From Amaurobius ferox (lineage: Eukaryota > Arthropoda > Arachnida > Araneae > Amaurobiidae): a DNA stretch of 64,000 bases. Position numbers and translations under genes: made by a program. A model generated the notes under the pieces. That model was given only the letters and a program-made list of their open reading frames with translations. It was not told where the DNA came from and did not search any database. Where the stretch lies: positions 153,181,178 to 153,245,177 of the forward strand of contig OX578136.1 of the NCBI GenBank assembly GCA_951213105.1, in the 5' to 3' direction. Of the stretch, positions 56,560-64,000 are shown one piece after another (position 1 is the stretch's first letter; each line of letters opens with the position of its first letter).

Positions 56560-57303
56560 GCTAAAATTGTATGGGACTCGTACTACTTATATTCACGAAT
56601 ATTAGAAGATATACCCGTGTGTTAGTAGAGGATTACAATTTCTACACCATATGAGCTTATAAAATCTTTGCCCAAATTGAAACAGGTGACATAATAAATT
56701 GAAAATATCAATAACTCTGTAATCTTTAAATCTAAAGGCCGTAATTCATTCCAACCTGTAGTACTTATATTTTTGTAGATTAGAAGATATACCCATGCAT
56801 TTGTAGATTACCAGTGCTATGTGCATATATGAGTTTCAACAATTTTTGCCAAAATAAAACAAAGATGTAATAAATTGAAAATATTAATAACAATAATGTT
56901 TAAACCCGAAGATCTAATTGTTATGATCCAGTTGAAAATGCAATATCGTTGAAATTTATTTCATATACCTATATTTATTATTTAAATCAGAAAAAAATTT
57001 ATAAAAATATTTCTGCCACATAAACACATTGGATTTAAATCCATTGCTAAGCGGACTGATATAATTTTCTTTAAATAAATTCACAGAAAAAATATCGTCT
57101 GCATAAAGCTATCTCTATAAAAGGTTTAATTGTTCGTTTTTAATTAATATCTAAACAATCCCTGGTCTTAAAAACTTGAACTAAATTTTAAGGGGGACTA
57201 TTTCAAGCCTACTCACAAAATTCCATTAAATTCGGTTCAGCCGTTCTCCCGTGATGATGAGACAAACATACATACAGATTTTCAATTTTATTTATATGGA
57301 TTT
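56560..57303 (+). mobile_element. Family C element, 5' truncated
   Basis: Begins around TATGGGACTCGTACTACTTATATTC and ends AATTTTATTTATATGGAT. It has the same internal duplication as the copy at 24584 (about 56580 and 56755) and AAATTCGGTTCAGCCGTTCTCCCGTGATG near the end. Confidence 0.6.
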
Positions 57304-57582
57304 TTTAGAAATTTGACAATAACATTACAGTAAATGACAAATTCACGTATACATATGATTGTATAAAATTCTACGTATACTTATGATTGTAGAAAACTTT
57401 ATTTTAGGTAATAAAATGTTGTATACATGCAACAGATAATTCTCATTCTTTCTGCAAAAATATGTAGAAGTCAGAATAAATTTTAATTCAGTACAATTTT
57501 TCAGTACAAATATCCAAAACTAGCAACACAATTTTAGCATTTTAAACTGCATTAAAAAAATCGAAATTGTTTGTTAGTTGCA

Positions 57583-57840
57583 TTTTCCACCTTTAAGTTT
57601 AATTTTGACAATGAGATTATAGACCCAGCCATAATTTTTTTTATGCCTAACTTATCTGTTTAATCATGTATAATGCAAATTTCGATGCATCCGTTTATTC
57701 TTCTTTAACAATCCAACCAACTCGCATTGTGTATTACACATGCCCCTGCAATGGGTCCAAAGGCTGCTTAGTAAAAGGTAATTTATTTGTGATCCAAATA
57801 ACAAACAAAATGAATAATTTTGAAATTGCACATAAGTAGA
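57583..57840 (+). repeat. Dispersed repeat E, copy 2
   Basis: Matches minus-strand 21616-21935. It is more decayed, with stops upstream, but shares the final frame and stop (NNFEIAHK then TAG). Confidence 0.45.
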
Positions 57841-58141
57841 ACCAGTAAATGTATTAACCCAACCAGGTTGGCAAAACTTTGGCTATGGAATTGGTTAAAA
57901 GTAAACAATCTGTTCAAACTGATTTTTCAAAAGAACATTAACAAATTTCACACCGTGTGAATGTTTTCCAGAATATGGTTACGGTGAGTCGTTTGTCCAA
58001 AATTTAACAAGTTATGAATGATTTGGTTCCTGCTTGGGCTAATAAATTTACCATAAAATCTTTTGGTAACCGAGTAAAAATGCTTTGGTGCCATTAACAT
58101 TTGATTTTCTGCTCTCAATTCCTAACCACAATATTAAAAAA

Positions 58142-61100
58142 TCTGATGTGGGCAACACATGGCTTTCCTTATATAATGTGATGAATTTACTACTTTCACA
58201 GTAAAAAAATAGGTTTTTCTTATAGTAGATACTAATATTTTTTCCAAGATATTGAATTTTCGACAATTAGTCGTCATTTTCATCGATTTAGCGCAATTTT
58301 TATCCATTTGGCGAGATTTTCGTTAATTTGGCAACATATCAAAAAGACGCCAAGTTGGCTACATTCCGCCAAATTCGTCGACAAAATCTCGCCAAGCGTT
58401 ATGGACGAAGAAATAAGTTGTTCTTACAACAGATAAATGACTATTAGAGTTCAAGTACAAAAGTATTATTCAAAGTATCTTTTTTCAAGAATGGAACGAG
58501 CTAGATCCACGAGAATGGTGCCATCCAATTTATTGCATAGTATTATATATGAAAAGTGAACATGTTTCTCAATAGAAAATATTTTTTTTTCATTTTATAT
58601 GACTTTTTAATAATTTTTTTTAAAAATGTGCAGTATCTCGATAACGGTTCATGTTAGCGTTCTAAAATTTATGTCAATCGTTTTCTAATGAAAAATTACA
58701 TAAGAAATGTCTATTTGCGTAACTTTATTAGTGGTTTTCATTTTTTGACGATTTTTTCAAAAATTTATTCGAAAATTTAGGGGGATTCTGAACATTCTAT
58801 TACGTATAAAAACAACAGGCTTCCAGTGTTTACGGATTGTGATTTTTGTGCCAAATTTGGTTCGAATCGGTCCATTCGTTCGCCAGTTATCGTCTTCAGA
58901 GACTCACTGACACACACACACACACACATTCACACACACACACACACATTCACACACACACACACACATTCACACACACACACACAGACATCACTTCAAA
59001 AATGTTTGATCCGTGATCAGGGATGCTTGAAACGTGCTCTCCCGTCGAAAACTCGATTTTGAATTTTCGACCCCGTCACAATATTTTCCTTATACATTAT
59101 GTATATAAGGAAATTATTGTAATATAATGAATGTACTACATTTACAGTAAAAAAATAGGTTTTTCTTATAGTAGATACTAATATTCTTTCCAAGATATTG
59201 AATTTTCGACAATTAGTTGTCATTTTTATCGATTTAGCGTCATTTTTATCCATTTGGCGAGATTTTCGTTAATTTGGCAACATTTCGAAAAGTCGCCAAG
59301 TTGGCGACATTCCGCCAAATTCGTTGCCAAAATCTCGCCAAGCGTTATGGACGAAGAAATAAGTTGTTCTTACAGCAGATAAATGACTATTGGCGATCAA
59401 ATACAAAAGTATTACTCAAAGTATCTTTTTTCATGAATGGAACGAGCTAGATCCACTAGAATGATGTCACCCAATTTATCGCATGGTATTACATATGAAA
59501 AGTGAACATGTTTCTCAAAAGGAAATATTTTTTTTTTATTTTATATGACTTTTTAATAATTTTTTTCAAAAATGTGCAATATCTCGAGAACGGTTCATGT
59601 TAGCGTTCTAAAATTTATGTCAATCGTTTTCAAATGAAAAATTACATTAGAAATGTCTATTTGCGTAACTTTATTAGCGGTTTTGGTTTTTTGACGATTT
59701 CTTCAACATTTCACTCGAAAATTTAGGGGGGTTCTGAACATTCGATTGCGTATAAAAACAATAGGCTTCCAGTGTTTACGGATTCTGATTTTTGTACCAA
59801 ATTTCGTTCGAATCGGTCCATTCGTTCGTCAGTTATCGTCTCCACAGACTCACTGACACACACACACACAGACATCACTTCAAAAATGTTCGATTCGTGA
59901 TCAGGGATGCTTGAAACGTGCTCTCCCGTCGAAAACTCGAAATCGAATTTTCGACCCCGTCACAATACTTTCCTTATACATTATGTATATAGGAAAAGTA
60001 AAAATCTGATGTGGGCAACACATGACTTTCGTTATATAATGCAATGAATTTACTATTTTTACAGTTAAAAAAATCTGATGTGGGCAACACATGACTTTCC
60101 TTATATAATGTAATTAATTTACTACTTTTACAGTAAAAAAAAGTAGGTTTTTCTTATAGTAGATACTAATATTCTTTCCAAGATATTAAATTTTCGACAA
60201 TTAGTCGTCATTTTTATCCATTTGGCGAGATTTTCGTTAATTTGGCAACTTTTCAAAAAGTCGCCAAGTTGGCGACATTCCGCCAAATTCGTCGCCAAAA
60301 TCTCGCCAAGCGTTATGCACTAAGAAATAAGTTATTCTTACAGCAGATAAATGACTATTGGCGTTCAAACACAAAAGTATTACTAAAAGTATATTTTTTC
60401 ATGAATGGAATGAGCTAGTTCCACCAGAATGATGTAACCCAATTTATCGCATGGTATTACATATGAAAAGTGAACATGTTTCTCAGTAGGAATTTTTTTT
60501 ATATGACTTTTTGATAATTTTTTTTAAAAAATGAACAATATCTCGAAAACGGTTCATGTTAGCGTTCTAAAATTTATGTCAATCGTTTTCTAATGAAAAA
60601 TTACATAAGAAATGTCTATTTGCGTAACTTTATTAGTGGTTTTGATTTTTTGACGATTTTTTCAAAATTTCATTCGAAAATTTAGGGGGGGGTTCTTAAC
60701 ATTCGATTGCATATAAAAGCAATAGGCTTCCAGTGTTTACGGATTGTGATTTTTGTACCAAATTTGGTTCGAATCGGTCCATTCGTTCGTCAGTTATCGT
60801 CTCCACAGACTCACTGACGCACACACATACTTTCACGCACACACACACACACACACATACACACACACAGACATCTCTTCAAAAATGTTTGATTCGTGAT
60901 CAGGGATGCTTGAAACGTGCTCTCCCGTCGAAAACTCGAATTCGAATTTTCGACCCCGTCACAATATTTTCCTTATACATTATGTATATAAGGAAAGTAA
61001 AAATATATTATTCTTATAGTAGATACTTATATTCTTTCCAAGATATTGAATTTTCTTCAATTAGTCGTCATTATCATTGATTTATCGCCATTTTTATCAA

Positions 61101-62730
61101 TTTGACAAGATTTTTGTTAATTTGGCAACAATAAAAAATGTCGCCAAGTTGGCGACATTCCGTTAAATTCGTCGCCAAAATCACGCCATGCGTTATGAAC
61201 GGAGAAATAAGTTATCCTTACAGCAGATAAATAATGACTACTGGCGTACAAATACAAAAGTATTACTCAAAGTATCTTTTTTCATGAATGGAACGACCTA
61301 GATCCACGAGAATGATGTCACCAAATTTATCGCATGGTATTACATATGAAAAGTGAACATGTTTATCAATAGGAAATATATTTTTTTTATTTTATATAAC
61401 TTTTTGATAGTTTTTTTTAAAAATGTGCAATATCTCGAGAACGGTTCATGTTAGCGTTCTAAAATTTATGTCAATCGTTTTCTAATGAAAAATTACATAA
61501 GAAATGTCTGTTTGCGTAACTTTATTAGCGGTTTTGATTTTTTGACGATTTTTTCAATATTTCACTCGAAATTTTAGGCAGGTTCTGAACATTCGATTGC
61601 GTATAAAAACAATAGGCTTCCAGCGTTTATGGATTGTGATTTTTGTACCAAATTTCGTTTGAATCGGTCCATTCGTTCGTCAGTTATCGTCTCCACAGAC
61701 TCACTGACACACACACACACACACACAGACATCACTTCAAAAATGTTTGATTCGTGATCAGGGATGCTTGAATCGTGCTCTCCCGTCGAAAACTCGAAAG
61801 CGAATTTTCGACCCCTTCACAATACTTTCCTTATACATTATGTATATAAGGAAAGTAATAGGTTTTTCTTATAGTAGATACTAATATTCTTTCCAAGATA
61901 TTGAATTTTTTACAATTAGTCGTCATTTTCATCGATTTAGTGTCATTTTTATCCATTTGGCGAGATTTTCGTTAATTTGGCAACATTTCAAAAAGTCGCC
62001 AAGTTGGCGACATTCCGCCAAATTCGTCGCCAGAATCTCGCCAAGCGTTATGGATGAAGAAATAAGTTGTTCTTACAGCAGATAAATGACTATTAGCGTA
62101 CAAATACAAAAGTATTACTCAAAGTATCTTTTTTCATGAATGGAACGAGCTAGATCCACGAGAATGAAGTCACCAAATTTATCGGATGATATTACATATG
62201 AAATGTGAACATGTTTCTCAATAGGAAATATTTTTTTTTCATTTTATATGACTTTTTAATATTTTTTTTTAAAAATGTGCAATATCTCGATAACGGTTCA
62301 TGTTAGCGTTCTAAAATGTATGTCAATCGTTTTCTAATGAAAAATTACATAAAAAATGTCTATGTGCGTAACTTAATTAGTGGTTTTCATTTTTTATGAT
62401 TTTTTCAAAGTTTTATTTGAAAATTTAGGGGGGTTCTGAACATTCGATTACGTATAAAAACAATAGGCTTCCAGTGTTTACGGATTGTGATTTTTGCACC
62501 AAATTTGGTTCGAATCGGTCCATTCGTTCGTCAGTTATCGTCTCCACAGCCTCACTGACACACACACACACATACTTTCACACACACACACACACACAGA
62601 CATCACTTCAAAAATGTTTATTCGTGATCAGGGATGCTTGAAACGTGCTCTCCCGTCGAAAACTCGATTTCGAATTTTCGACCCCGTCACAATACTTTCC
62701 TTATACATTATGTATATAAGGAAAGTAAAA
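58142..62730 (+). mobile_element. Head-to-tail array of family B repeats (six copies)
   Basis: Units: 58142-59113 (complete), 59114-60004 (head missing), 60005-60073 (69-bp head only), 60074-61003 (complete), 61004-61858 (head missing), 61859-62730 (head missing). Each full unit has TTTTTCTTATAGTAGATACTAATATT, a nested TTGGCGA palindrome, TAGATCCACGAGAATGATG, ATATCTCGAGAACGGTTCATG, GGTTCGAATCGGTCCATTCG, a CA/CACATTCA microsatellite, CCGTCGAAAACTCGA and the hairpin ACTTTCCTTATACATTATG...AAGGAAAGTAA. Units start within bases of the previous hairpin, so every junction keeps the 3' end and varies the 5' end. ORFs containing HTHTHTH are microsatellite readings. The class is inferred to be Helitron/HINE-like, as for family A. 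Confidence 0.7.
59254..59341. repeat. Nested triple palindrome of family B (example copy)
   Basis: Outer arms TTGGCGAGATTTT / AAAATCTCGCCAA, middle AATTTGGC / GCCAAATT, inner TCGCCAA-G-TTGGCGA. The same structure is at 27942-28029, 58308-58395, 60222-60309, 61957-62044 and, degenerate, about 61101-61190. Confidence 0.8.
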
Positions 62731-62749
62731 AGAGGATATAGAAAAAATT

Positions 62750-63007
62750 GATTTTACATAAAAAATACATAAATATAGTATAGCAGATTTAAAAGATAAG
62801 ATCACATTTTTAATGATAAGGCAGAATCGATATCTCAGTATTTTATTTCATCAGAGCTCTTCAATAGCAAATAAAACAGATTTTACATAAAAAATACATA
62901 AATATAGTATAGCAGATTTAAAAGATAAGATCACATTTTTAATGATAAGGCAGAATCGATATCTCAGTATTTTATTTCATCAGAGCTCTTCAATAGCAAA
63001 TAAAACA
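62750..63007 (+). repeat. Exact 129-bp tandem duplication
   Basis: 62750-62878 and 62879-63007 appear identical (starting GATTTTACATAAAAAATACA, ending AGCAAATAAAACA). Non-coding. Either very recent or an assembly duplicate. Confidence 0.9.
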
Positions 63008-64000
63008 GTTTGCTGCACTGAATGAATTTGCAAGGTACCTGTAATAACTTTACAAATCTAACAAACAATGCTAATAATAATATTTTGTGGTATATCTATA
63101 TATTTCCATGCTACCATAGTTAATGATAATTCATTGTTGCTAAACTTTAATAATAACAAACCTGATTCAGTAATGCCATTTGCCTTTACTATGAGCAGAA
63201 TTCTAAAATTCGATTTCAGTTAGTTAAGTTTACATTACGTATTTAATTTGATGTTTGAGAGCAAGCAGTGAGTGGTTTTCATACTCTTAACCAGCAGTGA
63301 GAAATTTAATCTAGTAGCTAGCTGTACTATGAAATTAAAATAATTGGTTAGGAAAATGTCACAGTATTACAAGTTTATTATAGTTATATAATTTAGATAT
63401 TTACTTCCCATTTTCAAAACATAACATGAACGATGTGAGATTTTAAAATTGTGATGTTTACTGGTTCCAAAATTTTAGCAGGGAACCTCTGCATAAGGGC
63501 ACAGGTGAGCTAAACCGAGGCCAACGTAAACAGAGGCCAGATAGGCTTTTCATGACGTCACAAATTCCGGCTGCCTCACCTGAAACCAGTGTCTGAGTAA
63601 TTCAAACTAATGTACGTTCTTACGTTAGCTTGGAATTAATTTCATTTCCTATAGTTTAGCCGTTAACATATTTTTTCTTTTTACAAGATTGTAAATACAG
63701 TGAGACCTAACTGGGGAGGTTATTATCCTCAATTTATTGCAATTAGTAGCCTACTATAAATGACTATACTAAATTAATAAGTTACGTTGAAACTAGTCAT
63801 TCTTGAGAAATTTTATCACTTTACCAGATTTTATTGTGCAAGTTTTTAAATTTTATAATTTTTTTACTACTATGAAACAGTTTTGATGTTAATTTTAACA
63901 CTATATTTTTTAATTAATTAAAACATGGCTTTCCTTTCAAATTAATATTATAATGCAGGAAGAAAAAAGAACAATTCTGAAAATAGTATAATTATGCTTT
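63008..64000. other. AT-rich region, no gene seen
   Basis: A GC-richer patch at 63480-63600 contains a CRE octamer TGACGTCA (63553-63560) next to CCGGCTGCCTCACCTG. This could be promoter-like, but no adjoining coding sequence is recognised. Confidence 0.45.

Noticed and set aside
58826..62751. ORFs with HTHTHTHT runs in the family B array
   Set aside because: Microsatellite translation within the repeat units.

Overview
This is an AT-rich animal DNA window. Long intergenic stretches, a spliced-looking terminal exon with an AATAAA signal, a tRNA-derived SINE, and R1/jockey-type, Ty3/gypsy, pogo-like and THAP-bearing elements all point to a metazoan. An arthropod, possibly a chelicerate, is my best guess from the repeat mix, but nothing in the window proves it. 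Nothing prokaryotic is present. Almost all coding capacity belongs to mobile elements.

Layout. 1-0.9 kb: 3' end of a non-LTR retrotransposon (RNase H plus zinc knuckle). 1.4-4.4 kb: an element with a THAP zinc-finger ORF in the middle of two opposed arrays of ~140-bp units, each carrying the palindrome CGGGCTAGCCCG or a variant. 5.1-13.8 kb: an AT-rich block bounded by inverted ~130-150-bp promoter-like repeats (CRE octamer TGACGTCA) and containing a seven-unit ~145-bp tandem array. 13.8-18.6 kb: a mostly head-to-tail array of eight copies of one repeat family (family A). 18.9-20.6 kb: another hairpin/GTCT-repeat family (D) with an internal 430-bp duplication. 22.7-26 kb: a MITE and ACTAGC...TATATAGAT elements (family C). 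26.5-29.5 kb: family B and A copies. 29.7-29.9 kb: the one candidate host-gene exon (minus strand, 33 codons, stop, polyadenylation signal). 30.7 kb: SINE. 31.5-33.1 kb: a family-C-like element whose body is a ~300-bp dimeric tandem array. 33.7 and 34.3 kb: perfect or near-perfect palindromes. 38.9-39.7 kb: decayed pogo-like transposase. 40.4-49.5 kb: a nearly intact, very young Ty3/gypsy element with LTRs differing only by a 2-nt run length, 5-bp target duplications, gag, a textbook -1 frameshift site, pol, and an in-frame stop that cuts off the integrase C-terminus. 49.9-50.3 kb: second pogo-like remnant. 50.7-58 kb: low-information AT-rich DNA with small tandem repeats and further D and C copies. 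58.1-62.7 kb: a head-to-tail array of family B carrying a nested palindrome. 62.75-63.0 kb: an exact 129-bp tandem duplication.

The parts that work together are mobile-element parts. Families A and B have different cores but share the same head (TCTGATGTGGGC...ACTTTCC) and the same kind of 3' hairpin (ACTTTCC...GGAAAGT), which suggests mobilisation by one trans-acting enzyme; I infer a Helitron/Helentron-derived (HINE-like) group. The gypsy element landed inside the terminal repeat of an older TA-flanked element, giving a relative chronology. All boundaries are by eye and most repeat ends are accurate to a few bases only.
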